A DNA stretch of 13,383 nucleotides from Bifidobacteriaceae bacterium (GTDB lineage Bacteria; Actinomycetota; Actinomycetes; Actinomycetales; WQXJ01), in contig JAIRTF010000107.1 in NCBI GenBank assembly GCA_031255075.1, positions 1 through 13,383 on the forward strand, read 5' to 3'. The notes below the pieces were generated by a model that ran no database searches, was not told where the DNA came from, and saw only the letters and a program-made list of their open reading frames with translations. Shown here in pieces: positions 6,290 to 13,383 of this stretch. How positions within the stretch are numbered: position 1 is the stretch's first letter; each line of letters begins with the position of its first letter. The translations under genes and the position numbers were made by a program.

Positions 6290-7738
6290 CTAGAGCGAAT
6301 CGCCGAAGTCAGCCCGGAACTTGGACGTCAACTCCTGAGCCCACTCACCAATCGGTTCTAGGCGCCCGTAGAAGAACCGCAGAATCTCCGGCTCCTCAAC
6401 CCAGCGCAGGCCGCCCACCAGATGGCGGTTGGCGTGGAGCCAACGGACCCGGTCAATCGCATAGCTGACCTGGGATAACGTGAAGACCCGGCGAGGGATG
6501 GCCAAACGGACCAACTCCATGTGCGCCATCGGCTCCGAACCATCCGGGTTGCGTTGCTCCGACATGGTGCCCCGCTCCATGCCGCGCACTCCAGAAGCGA
6601 TGTACAAGGCGCCGGCCAGGGCCGCCGCCGGATAGTTGGTTTGCGGCACATGGTCCAAGAACCGCATCGCGTCAATGTGGGCGCCCAGCCCGCCTGGCGG
6701 TTTGACCACCGGCACACCATGGCGGTCCAGTTCCTCCACCATGTGGGCAATGAACTGGGGGCCCTGGTTGATCATGTCCTCATCCATGGTCTCTTCCAGG
6801 CCCACGGTGATGGCTTCCATTTCCCTCACCGACATGCCGCCGTAGGTCAAGAAGCCCTCATACATCGGCACCAGGCCACGCATCGCCTTGTAGGTCGCCT
6901 CATCGCGCACGCAGATGCCGCCACCGCGTCCAAAGCCCAACTTCCGGGCCGAAAAGTAGATGATGTCGCAGGCATCCGCCATGGCTCGGGTGATCTGCGG
7001 CACCGACAGGTGGGCCGCGGCCTGCTCCCGGGTCTTGATGAAGTGCAGGTTATCCGCCAGCAGCGAGGCGTCCATCACCAACAGCAGCCCGTGGCGAGTA
7101 CAAGCCGCCCGCACTTGGCGCAGATTCTCCAGTGAGAACGGCTGCCCGCCAATCAGGTTGGTGCCGGCTTCCAGACGGACAAAAGCGATCGACTCGGCCC
7201 CCTTTTCAGCCACCAGCCGGTCCAGGGCCGGCACATCGAAGTTGCCTTTGAAATCACCCAAGGCGTCCACGTCCAACCCCTCCGGTGGGATCAGTTCCAC
7301 CACTTCGCCACCCATCTCTGTGATGTGGGCTTTGGCGGTGGTGAAGTGGTAGTTCATCGGCACCAGCGAACCGGGCCGCACATAGGTGCGGGCCAAGATG
7401 TGTTCCGCTGCCCGGCCCTGGTGGGCCGGCAAGAAGTAGTCCATGCCGAACAGTTCCCGCAGCTTGTCATGCAGACGGGTGAAGGTGGCAGATCCGGCAT
7501 AGGCGTCATCCGCCAACAACATGGCGGCCTGTTGGCGGTCAGACATGGCGTTGACCCCGGAATCGGTCAACATATCCAGGAACACATCCTTGTTTTCCAG
7601 CAAGAACGTGTTGAAGCCGGCTTTGGTCATAACGGCCAGCCGTTCCTCGATTGGCAGCAGCGTCAGCTTCTGGATGATCCGAACTTTGTGCATCTCAAGC
7701 GGCAGGCTTTGGCCGCCGAAGTACCTAACTTTGGGCAT
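6290..7738 (-). CDS. PLP-dependent beta-eliminating lyase, tyrosine phenol-lyase/tryptophanase family
   Basis: A 482-residue fold-type I PLP enzyme spanning the whole family (residue numbers from ATG at 7738). AYAGS (79-83) has the Tyr that acts as general acid in tyrosine phenol-lyase, HQGR (106-109) holds phosphate-loop residues, and HFTT (131-134) supplies the stacking Phe. Asn194 lies in TNLIGGQP, Asp223 should bind the pyridine nitrogen, Lys266 in SARKL should form the aldimine, MERG (387-390) resembles the phenol-lyase Arg381 segment, and Arg411 in VRLAIPRR should bind the substrate carboxylate. By analogy it would split an aromatic amino acid to pyruvate, ammonia and a phenol or indole. 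However, the Arg that contacts the PLP hydroxyl in known members is Leu226, and KKD at the lysine is RKL, so the substrate is uncertain. A TTG two codons upstream is too close to AGGAG (7747-7751); the ATG, eight bases from it, is preferred. Confidence 0.88.
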   Translation of the reverse strand: MPKVRYFGGQSLPLEMHKVRIIQKLTLLPIEERLAVMTKAGFNTFLLENKDVFLDMLTDSGVNAMSDRQQAAMLLADDAYAGSATFTRLHDKLRELFGMDYFLPAHQGRAAEHILARTYVRPGSLVPMNYHFTTAKAHITEMGGEVVELIPPEGLDVDALGDFKGNFDVPALDRLVAEKGAESIAFVRLEAGTNLIGGQPFSLENLRQVRAACTRHGLLLVMDASLLADNLHFIKTREQAAAHLSVPQITRAMADACDIIYFSARKLGFGRGGGICVRDEATYKAMRGLVPMYEGFLTYGGMSVREMEAITVGLEETMDEDMINQGPQFIAHMVEELDRHGVPVVKPPGGLGAHIDAMRFLDHVPQTNYPAAALAGALYIASGVRGMERGTMSEQRNPDGSEPMAHMELVRLAIPRRVFTLSQVSYAIDRVRWLHANRHLVGGLRWVEEPEILRFFYGRLEPIGEWAQELTSKFRADFGDSL

Positions 7739-7837
7739 CGACAAAACTCCTGGGTTTCGAAAGAGGGACCGGCGCCGCTGTGCGCGGGCCCTAACAGGCT
7801 AGCGTGCGGAGGGTAGCTGGGCGGCATGGGCCACCAG

Positions 7838-7882
7838 AAAAAAGGGGCCGTGCCGCCAAGGGTGGGGGCGGCGGCACGGCCC
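7838..7882 (-). terminator. Intrinsic terminator of the aldehyde dehydrogenase gene
   Basis: GGGCCGTGCCGCC (7845-7857) and GGCGGCACGGCCC (7870-7882) form a perfect 13-bp stem with a 12-base loop. A run of six A on the + strand (7838-7843) reads as six T after the stem on the - strand. It lies about 50 bases after the aldehyde dehydrogenase stop, so it ends that transcript. The lyase gene must start from its own promoter in the remaining 100 bases, where I see no clear consensus. Confidence 0.92.
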
Positions 7883-7933
7883 TGTTGGCCTACAGCTCTA
7901 GGCTGCCGGCCCGTTCACGGATCAAGTCTGCGG

Positions 7934-9421
7934 CTAGGGTGCCGGGTAGAACCCGGACGGCGCCTCAGACAGGTTGATCATGATGTTCTTTTGCTGAGTG
8001 TAGTGCTCCAGAATCACCTTGTGGGTTTCGCGGCCAATACCGGAAGCTTTATAGCCACCGAACGGCGCACCCGCCGGGATGGAGTTGTAGGTGTTGATCC
8101 AGACACGGCCGGTTTCGATGGCGCGTGCCACCCGGATGGCACGGTTGATGTCACGGGTCCACACCGCACCACCCAGACCGTAAACCGAATCATTGGCCAT
8201 GGCTATGACCTCTTCTTCGGTCTTGAACTTGATCACCACCGCGACCGGTCCGAAGATCTCTTCTTGGGCCACCTTCATGTCATTGGTCACATCGACAATC
8301 AAAGTGGGCTCCATGAAGGCGCCCCGGTCCAGTTCTCCGCCGGAGGCTCGGTGGCCGCCCACGGCTATACGAGCCCCTTCCTGCTTGGCTTCTTCCACCC
8401 AGCCGAGGATTTTCTCCAACTGGGTTTCGTCAACCTGGGAACCCATTTGGGTGGCCTGGTCCCAGGGCACACCCACCTTGATCCGCTTGAAGGCCTCAAC
8501 CGCGTCGGTCAAGAACCGGTCATAGATGTCCTCATGAACAAAGACCCGGCTGCCAGCGCAGCACACTTGACCTTGGTTGAACAAAATCCCCAGTTGCAGG
8601 CCGTCAATGGCTTGGTCCCAGTCAGCATCCGGGAAATAGATGTTGGCGGATTTGCCGCCCAGTTCCAGCGTGGCCGGAATCAGACGGTCGGAGGCGGCCG
8701 AGGCCACCGCACAACCAACTTCGGTTGAGCCGGTGAAGGCCAGCTTCCGGAAGCCTTCGTGGTCCAGAATGTACTGGCCGGACTTGGAGCCCCTGCCGGT
8801 GATCACATTGAACACACCGGGTGGCAGCGCGTCAGCGATCAGCCGCGCCATCTCCAGCACGCTCAGTGACGTCAGCGAAGAAGGCTTGAAGACCGTGCAA
8901 CAGCCCGCCGCCAGCACTGGTGCCAGCTTCCAGGCGGCCATCAAGAAGGGGAAGTTCCATGGCACAATCTGGCCCACCACGCCGATCGGCTCACGCAACA
9001 CCAATGACAAGGTGTTCTGGTCCAGCAACGTGGCGGTACCCTCTTCGGTTCTGACCGCACCGGCGAAGTAGCGGAAGTGGTCGGATGCGAACGGTATGTC
9101 AATGGCCGAGGTTTCCCGAATCGGCTTGCCGTTGTCCAGCGATTCGACCAACGCCAAATGCTGGGCATTTTCATCGATTATGTCTGCGATTTTGTTCAGT
9201 ACCGCGGCCCGCTCTGCCGGGTTCACGGCTTTCCAGTTGGGGAACGCGGCCCAGGCGGCTTCCACCGCCTCATCAACGTCCTCTTTGGTTGCCTCCGCGA
9301 TGTTGGCGAGGAACTCTCCGTTGGCTGGGCATGTGCTGGCAAAGGTCTCCCCACCTGAGGCGGGGCGCCACTTTCCATTGATGAACAGCCCATAGGTTTC
9401 CTGAAGGTTGGCTTTGATCAT
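7934..9421 (-). CDS. NAD(P)-dependent aldehyde dehydrogenase, AldB/ExaC-like
   Basis: A 495-residue enzyme of full family length that oxidises an aldehyde to the acid with NAD(P)+. The visible active site is complete: Asn156 in PWNFP, cofactor-contacting Lys179 in FKPS, the general base Glu253 in LELGGKS, the nucleophile Cys287 in GQVCCAGSR and Glu388 in EEIFGP. The segments NGKPIRETSAIDIP (97-110) and FGGYKASGIGRETHK (454-468) resemble E. coli AldB and the ExaC acetaldehyde dehydrogenases, suggesting acetaldehyde or another short aliphatic aldehyde, but this is inference. The start is secure: GGAGG (9428-9432) lies six bases before the ATG. It is cytosolic. A strong terminator follows, so it is probably monocistronic, or cotranscribed with mutM upstream. 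A 12-base palindrome lies just before the ribosome site. Confidence 0.95.
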   Translation of the reverse strand: MIKANLQETYGLFINGKWRPASGGETFASTCPANGEFLANIAEATKEDVDEAVEAAWAAFPNWKAVNPAERAAVLNKIADIIDENAQHLALVESLDNGKPIRETSAIDIPFASDHFRYFAGAVRTEEGTATLLDQNTLSLVLREPIGVVGQIVPWNFPFLMAAWKLAPVLAAGCCTVFKPSSLTSLSVLEMARLIADALPPGVFNVITGRGSKSGQYILDHEGFRKLAFTGSTEVGCAVASAASDRLIPATLELGGKSANIYFPDADWDQAIDGLQLGILFNQGQVCCAGSRVFVHEDIYDRFLTDAVEAFKRIKVGVPWDQATQMGSQVDETQLEKILGWVEEAKQEGARIAVGGHRASGGELDRGAFMEPTLIVDVTNDMKVAQEEIFGPVAVVIKFKTEEEVIAMANDSVYGLGGAVWTRDINRAIRVARAIETGRVWINTYNSIPAGAPFGGYKASGIGRETHKVILEHYTQQKNIMINLSEAPSGFYPAP

Positions 9422-9437
9422 GTTTTACCTCCACTTG

Positions 9438-9449
9438 AGTTGGGCAACT
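9438..9449. repeat. Short palindrome upstream of aldehyde dehydrogenase, possible operator
   Basis: AGTTG (9438-9442) and CAACT (9445-9449) flank GG, five bases beyond the GGAGG ribosome site on the - strand side. It could be an operator or a 5' UTR hairpin. It is short enough to be chance. Confidence 0.2.
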
Positions 9450-9462
9450 ACCCGGATTGGGT

Positions 9463-9512
9463 GACTTAAAAGCCTAACTTGCTTGGGGTGGCGTTGGTAG
9501 TGCCTTTAGGCT
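9463..9512 (-). terminator. Weak terminator candidate after mutM
   Basis: On the - strand AGCCTAA (9512-9506), overlapping the mutM stop codon, can pair with TTAGGCT (9477-9471), after which TTT follows. The loop is 28 bases, with an inner GGC/GCC pair. It is AT-rich and long-looped, so only a weak terminator or regulatory hairpin. Confidence 0.3.
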
Positions 9513-10386
9513 ACTTTTGCACGATGCCGCGGGCCCGACGCTGGCAGTTGGTGCAGATGTGGGTGCCGCGGCCGGCCACGCGGGTCTTGACGATAGGCCG
9601 CGAACAACGCTTGCAGGGCAGGCCCTGCCGCCGGAACACATTGGCGAAATCCAGGTAGGCACCGCGGCGGCCCTCCGCGTCCACGTAGTTGCGGTCGGTG
9701 GAGCCGCCCTTCTCCAGGGACAACTCCATGGCCGCGATGGCTGATTCCAGGATGGTCTTGAGCTTCTTATCTGATAGTTGGCCGACCAAGCTCTCCGGGT
9801 GAACCCGGGCGCCCCACAGGGCTTCATCGGCGTAGATGTTGCCAATGCCGGCCACTATCTCCTGGTTCAGCAGGGCCGCTTTGATTCCAATCTTGGGATG
9901 GCGGCGGATCCGCTGATGGAATTGAGGCCAGGCGTTGCCTTCCAGGGGTTCGGGGCCCATCTTGACCAGCAGCGGCAGCCGGTCAACCGCGTCGGCTTCG
10001 GTCAGCATCAGCCAACCGAACTTGCGTTGGTCGTTGAAGAACAGATCGGCGCCGCCCTCCAGGTGTAACACCACCCGGGTGGACCCATCCGGCAAGCCGC
10101 CCACCAGCGAATCATTGGGGTGGCCGCCGCCCCAACCCTCATCTGGGCCCCGGTAGACCAACTGGCCCGTCATCTTGAGGTGGATGGCGATGGCCAAACC
10201 CTGATCCAACTCGATCACCAACACCTTGCCCCGCCGCCGCAGCCCCCGCACCGTGCGGCCGGCCAGACCCCGCGGGTCGCCCAGGAATGACTTTGGTTCC
10301 AGCACCTCAGCGCTGGTGAACTGTTTGCCCACGATCAACCGCTCCAGCCCCCGCCGAACGGTTTCAACTTCTGGCAACTCAGGCAT
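9511..10386 (-). CDS. mutM: Formamidopyrimidine-DNA glycosylase (Fpg/MutM)
   Basis: A 291-residue base-excision repair enzyme that removes 8-oxoguanine and formamidopyrimidines and cuts the DNA by beta/delta elimination. Pro2 (Schiff-base nucleophile) and Glu3 sit in MPELPEVET. Lys54 in RRGK matches the conserved DNA-contacting lysine, and KMTG (71-74) and DQRKFG (119-124) are the damage-site loops. Asn183 lies in GIGNIYADE at the helix-two-turn-helix. The C-terminal zinc finger is complete, C-x2-C-x16-C-x2-C (258-281), with Arg273 in its beta hairpin. The reading frame stays open upstream, but the ATG at 10386 is certain because the N-terminal proline must follow Met. The loop before DQRKFG (about 82-103) is Gly/Asp-rich and somewhat longer than in E. 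coli. It lies 32 bases after the beta-propeller gene and is probably the last gene of that operon. Confidence 0.97.
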   Translation of the reverse strand: MPELPEVETVRRGLERLIVGKQFTSAEVLEPKSFLGDPRGLAGRTVRGLRRRGKVLVIELDQGLAIAIHLKMTGQLVYRGPDEGWGGGHPNDSLVGGLPDGSTRVVLHLEGGADLFFNDQRKFGWLMLTEADAVDRLPLLVKMGPEPLEGNAWPQFHQRIRRHPKIGIKAALLNQEIVAGIGNIYADEALWGARVHPESLVGQLSDKKLKTILESAIAAMELSLEKGGSTDRNYVDAEGRRGAYLDFANVFRRQGLPCKRCSRPIVKTRVAGRGTHICTNCQRRARGIVQK

Positions 10387-10418
10387 GGCCTCCACCCTAC
10401 GCGCCGGCGCCGCCGGCC

Positions 10419-11981
10419 CTATTTCAGTTGGCGCATGACCTGGTAGCTGATCGAGTTGCCGCCCGGGTCTGCGGTGGCCACCCATTCGCTGACAAACAAC
10501 CGCTGGCCCCAGACCACCAGATAGGCGCTGTCCGCCGTGTCATTGGGATCCACCAGCTGACCGGCGGAAAGCTCCCAGGCGACCTCTCCGGTGCCGTCCA
10601 TTCGCAAACCGCGGATCAGCCCGTTCGGGCGAATCGAATAGGCCATCGAACCGCCGGCGCCGGCCACCCGTTCACCTTGCCCCAGGGATGTGCGGGCCAG
10701 GACGGCGCCATCGGCCGGGGATGCGGCCACCAACTCAGAGCCAGCCGAATAGAGCACCCTGCCGGCGTCCAGTCGCAACGGTTCACCCTGCGCCAGCCAC
10801 AACTGCTCCCCGGTGCTCACATCAACCATGGCGATGGGCCGCTGGCTGCCGGCGCCGGCCCACTGATCGGCCACCAACAGGTGGCCCGCCTCTACTAACG
10901 CCTCGGCCGGGCTGACCGATTCGGGACCAGCCCACTCCACCGCGCCGCTGGTCAAATCGACGCGGGCAAAGCTGCGGTCGGTGGTGTTGACTCGCAGCAG
11001 CACATCCTGGGGGCCATCGGCCAGCAGATACCGGTAGGTCGCCGCCGGATCAGCGCTGGGATCTGGGTCGGTGAACTTGGTTTCGGTGCCAGTGCGGGCG
11101 TCAACGTAGCCATCAGCGGTGGTGAACAGCCAGGTCTTGGTGGCCGGGTTCCACAGTTCTTGTGGCAACGCCGCGCCGCCGGTGTTGTCCAGTTCCCATT
11201 CCGGCTTGGTGATGTCTGTCATCCGGTAGGCGGTCAGGCGTTCCCAACCTTGGTTGGTGCCCCCACCCACGCCGAACACCATCACCCCGTCTTGAGCTCG
11301 GATCAGCCCGCCTGGCGTGTTGCGGGCCGCCTGGAGCGCTTGACCCGATTGATCGAACACCACCAGCGGGTCGCGGCCGTCGGCGGTGCGGGCCTGGAGG
11401 GCGCCGCGACCTTGACCATCCACCATGACGGTGGTCGCACCGGTGTAGCTGAATGGTTCATCGCCCAGCACCGTGGGTAGCTCGATTTGCCACTGTGGCT
11501 TGGCCGTGTCCAGGTCGAAGGCGGCTAGGGCCAGCCGGTCGGTGCCCCACAGGCCAACAGCCAACCCGGTCTGTTGGTCGAATGGTTCAAGCAGGTAGCC
11601 CCGGTCAGGCCGTTCAGAGAACATCAGCCGCGAATCGAGCGCGGCTCCCAATTCCGGTTTGGTCAACAGCTCGGGCCCCACCGTTTCGACCGCCTTGGGC
11701 CGCTGATTCCACCAGATTGCGGCGGTCAGCGCCAACACCACCACCAACGGGATGGCGATCAGTAACGCCCGGCCCTTCCACCTTGATCCGGCGGTTTCGC
11801 TGGCTGCCGGCGGCGCGGCATCGGCCACCATATCGGCGGCGAAGCCTTCTTGGGCTGTCTCCTGGTCCGTGTTGGCATTCGGACGCGGCCGGTCTTGGGC
11901 TTCTTGGCTGGCGCCCTTGGCCCGTCCGTTGGTTGGGTTGGGATCCTTTTCGGTGCCGCGGCGGTTGGCGGAGCGGCCCAC
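10419..11981 (-). CDS. Membrane-anchored PQQ-like beta-propeller protein
   Basis: A 520-residue protein with a hydrophilic, low-complexity N-terminus (about 1-68, rich in Ala, Gln, Asn and Pro), one membrane helix (about 72-91, after RWKGR) and a large C-terminal domain outside the membrane. The latter has repeated strand patterns such as LAAFDLDTAKPQWQIELP, VDLTSGAVEWAG and VDVSTGEQLWLAQGE, typical of PQQ_2/BamB-like propeller blades ending in a W or similar residue. Such proteins usually act as scaffolds or binding modules, and no catalytic site is visible. The start is GTG, two bases after the ribokinase stop, with no good ribosome site of its own, so translation is probably coupled; an internal ATG (codon 51) is a weaker alternative. 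The function is unknown. Confidence 0.85.
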   Translation of the reverse strand: MGRSANRRGTEKDPNPTNGRAKGASQEAQDRPRPNANTDQETAQEGFAADMVADAAPPAASETAGSRWKGRALLIAIPLVVVLALTAAIWWNQRPKAVETVGPELLTKPELGAALDSRLMFSERPDRGYLLEPFDQQTGLAVGLWGTDRLALAAFDLDTAKPQWQIELPTVLGDEPFSYTGATTVMVDGQGRGALQARTADGRDPLVVFDQSGQALQAARNTPGGLIRAQDGVMVFGVGGGTNQGWERLTAYRMTDITKPEWELDNTGGAALPQELWNPATKTWLFTTADGYVDARTGTETKFTDPDPSADPAATYRYLLADGPQDVLLRVNTTDRSFARVDLTSGAVEWAGPESVSPAEALVEAGHLLVADQWAGAGSQRPIAMVDVSTGEQLWLAQGEPLRLDAGRVLYSAGSELVAASPADGAVLARTSLGQGERVAGAGGSMAYSIRPNGLIRGLRMDGTGEVAWELSAGQLVDPNDTADSAYLVVWGQRLFVSEWVATADPGGNSISYQVMRQLK

Positions 11982-11983
11982 GG

Positions 11984-12937
11984 TCAGGCGGCTGGCGGCG
12001 GCGGAACCTCGCCGGTGGTCAGCGCTTGTGCCACCTCGGAGGCGGTCGGGATGGAGGCACTGGCCCCCCGGCGGCTGAGCGAGATGGAGGCGGCGGCGGT
12101 GGCCGCGCGGGTCGCCTCGGTCAGGGTGGCGCCCGCGGACAGGCGAGCGGCCAGCACACCACAGAAGGTGTCGCCGCCGCCGGTGTGATCCACCGGCACC
12201 GTTGGTAGTGGTTTGACCAGCTCAATTTCTTCATCTGGGCTGGCCACCAGGCAGCCTTCGGCGCCGCGGGTCATCACCACTGACGGCACCAGGCGCTGCA
12301 GGGCCCGCATCAAGATTTTGTTGTCTGAGGGGTAGAGACCAAAGCTCCGGGTGGCTATGTCCCGCGCCTCTTGCTGGTTGACCACCAGCACATCAACTTT
12401 GGTGAACAGCTCCGGCGGCACCGGCACCGAAGGGGCGGCGTTGAGCACAAATGTGCCCTCAGTCGCCTCAGCCGCCTTGGTCACAATGTCCAACGGAATC
12501 TCTAGCTGCGCCAGCACCACTCGGCTGGAGGCCAGCACGTTTAGGTGTTCTTCGCCAATCTCGACCAACGAGTTGGCGCCTGGCACCACGGTGATGACGT
12601 TGGTGCCCTCTGGGTCCACCATGACTATGGCCATGCCGGTGGCTTCGTTGACGGTCCTGATGAAGCCGGTGTTGACACCGGCCGCGACCAGCGTGTCGCA
12701 CAGCAGGGCGGCATCTGAATCGTTGCCCAGCGCGCCGATGAAGGCTGTTGGCACATCACCGGCTTTGGCGGCCGCTATGGCCTGGTTGGCACCTTTGCCG
12801 CCGGTAAACCGCTGAGCGGCCGTAGCCAATACCGATTCGCCGGCTTCCGGCCAGCGTGGCACCCGGACCTCCAGGTCCGCGTTGGCCGATCCGACCACCA
12901 CCACATTGAATTCGCCTGCTGGGGCACCCTTTGACAT
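11984..12937 (-). CDS. rbsK: Ribokinase (PfkB family)
   Basis: A 317-residue sugar kinase expected to convert D-ribose and ATP to ribose 5-phosphate in the cytosol. GSANAD (16-21) matches the ribose-binding start of E. coli ribokinase, GGKGANQA (46-53) is PfkB signature 1, LAQLEIP (142-148) holds the substrate-side Glu146, and DHTGGGDTF (250-258) is signature 2 with catalytic base Asp256. The signature has GGGD where GAGD or AAGD is more usual, a mild change. The frame is open upstream to 13036, but the ATG at 12937 has AAGGAG (12947-12952) nine bases away and starts where the family does, so it is chosen. A Pro-rich tail follows the last helix. It is first in a probable operon with the beta-propeller gene and mutM; no ribose transporter or Rbs regulator is in view. 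Confidence 0.95.
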   Translation of the reverse strand: MSKGAPAGEFNVVVVGSANADLEVRVPRWPEAGESVLATAAQRFTGGKGANQAIAAAKAGDVPTAFIGALGNDSDAALLCDTLVAAGVNTGFIRTVNEATGMAIVMVDPEGTNVITVVPGANSLVEIGEEHLNVLASSRVVLAQLEIPLDIVTKAAEATEGTFVLNAAPSVPVPPELFTKVDVLVVNQQEARDIATRSFGLYPSDNKILMRALQRLVPSVVMTRGAEGCLVASPDEEIELVKPLPTVPVDHTGGGDTFCGVLAARLSAGATLTEATRAATAAASISLSRRGASASIPTASEVAQALTTGEVPPPPAA

Positions 12938-13130
12938 TGCTCTAGTCTCCTTGACGAGTTCTTCCGCTACCGGTTCACGCCTCGCTGCGGCCCACTGCCG
13001 CGGCGCAGCCGTCGTTACCAGGTACAAGCCTGCCACACCCGCGCCCCCAAGCCATACCTTTGGCCACCAACCCCCACTACGTGTTCCCCGCCCCGGGTGT
13101 CACCGAGCGCTTCGAGCGAGAAGGGGGAGT

Positions 13131-13167
13131 GTAGGCGCCGGGATTCCCCCAGGATCCCGGCGCCTAC
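13131..13167 (-). terminator. Perfect 14-bp inverted repeat, probable terminator of the edge gene
   Basis: GTAGGCGCCGGGAT (13131-13144) and ATCCCGGCGCCTAC (13154-13167) pair perfectly around a 9-base loop. On the - strand the hairpin begins 17 bases after the stop of the surface-protein fragment and is followed by a C/T-rich tract with few consecutive T. It is probably that gene's terminator. The remaining stretch to the ribokinase start (12938-13130) holds no gene or clear promoter I can support. Confidence 0.6.
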
Positions 13168-13184
13168 GGCCGGCAGCGGCTCTG

Positions 13185-13383
13185 CTACCCCCAAGCAGTT
13201 AGTTGCTGCTGCCGGGAACAACCGGCTGAAGCGCCGGGTAAAAGGGAGGGGATCTCGCACACCAACGAATTGTTCGTCAGAGTGTCTTTGACTTTGACCT
13301 TCTTGAAGGGGAAGTAGCCCTTGTTGGTGACGGTGTAGGTGAACCACAGCTCCTTACTCGGATCAACCGGACCGCCGGAGGGC
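13185..13383 (-). CDS. C-terminal end of a DUF11-like surface repeat protein (partial)
   Basis: The last 65 codons of a gene that enters from beyond the right edge and ends at TAG (13185-13187). The readable protein includes LWFTYTVTNKGYFPFKKV, then KVKDTL, then CEIPSLLPGASAGC. This pattern, a TYTVTN strand, a xVxVxD strand and a C...LxPGxSxxC end, is typical of DUF11/DUF7507 immunoglobulin-like repeats in actinobacterial secreted or wall-attached proteins. After the second Cys the family normally continues with a Thr-rich strand, further repeats and often an LPxTG sorting signal. Here the protein ends nine residues later with RQQQLTAWG and no anchor, so it may be truncated. It has no start inside the window. 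The hairpin at 13131-13167 follows. Confidence 0.65.
   Translation of the reverse strand, partial: PSGGPVDPSKELWFTYTVTNKGYFPFKKVKVKDTLTNNSLVCEIPSLLPGASAGCSRQQQLTAWG

Noticed and set aside
7826..8728. A 300-codon open frame on the + strand opposite the aldehyde dehydrogenase
   Set aside because: It runs over the terminator and the certain dehydrogenase frame, and its His/Gly-rich composition shows no domain.
10387..10485. 33-residue extension of Fpg
   Set aside because: Fpg needs proline directly after the initiator Met as catalytic nucleophile, so translation must start at 10386; the extension also overlaps the preceding gene.
12938..13036. 33-residue extension of ribokinase
   Set aside because: The ATG at 12937 has a good AAGGAG and matches the family start; the extension has no similarity to ribokinases.
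13015..13347. A 110-codon open frame on the - strand upstream of ribokinase
   Set aside because: It covers a perfect terminator-like palindrome and overlaps the DUF11-like frame, which has recognisable family sequence; its own translation does not.

Overview
The window looks like a chromosomal stretch from a fairly GC-rich actinobacterium. The support is GTG starts, Gly/Ala/Pro-rich proteins, HisKA_3/NarL-type two-component genes and an ABC-2 permease of the actinobacterial style. I see no rRNA, tRNA, CRISPR array, insertion sequence or phage gene. No gap between genes exceeds 300 bases. The genus cannot be read from the sequence with confidence.

Left part, + strand (about 188-6264). An ATP-grasp ligase-like protein of unknown substrate comes first. 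A hairpin-rich leader follows, then a two-gene ABC exporter whose ATPase and ABC-2 permease overlap in an ATGA. Behind the exporter lie a nested palindrome, a strong terminator-like hairpin and a two-component system. Its sensor kinase is interrupted by an in-frame TAG after codon 79, so only a membrane-anchor fragment and a start-poor kinase body remain as open frames. The NarL-type response regulator is intact and is followed closely by a metallo-beta-lactamase-fold hydrolase. Exporter, kinase and regulator probably once formed a stress or antimicrobial sensing and efflux module.

Middle part, - strand (6290-9421). A PLP-dependent beta-eliminating lyase of the tyrosine phenol-lyase/tryptophanase family shows substitutions in the cofactor pocket. 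Upstream of it is an AldB/ExaC-like aldehyde dehydrogenase. A textbook intrinsic terminator separates the two, so they are probably separate transcription units.

Right part, - strand (9511-13383). A probable operon runs ribokinase (rbsK), a membrane-anchored PQQ-type beta-propeller protein (2-nt gap) and formamidopyrimidine-DNA glycosylase (mutM/fpg, 32-nt gap). The far right edge holds the C-terminal end of a DUF11-like surface-repeat protein, followed by a perfect 14-bp inverted repeat that probably terminates it.

The points most worth checking are the amber-interrupted kinase, the terminator-like hairpin touching the kinase ribosome binding site, the multi-hairpin leader of the ABC exporter and the altered active site of the lyase. 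No complete new defence or mobile system is evident.
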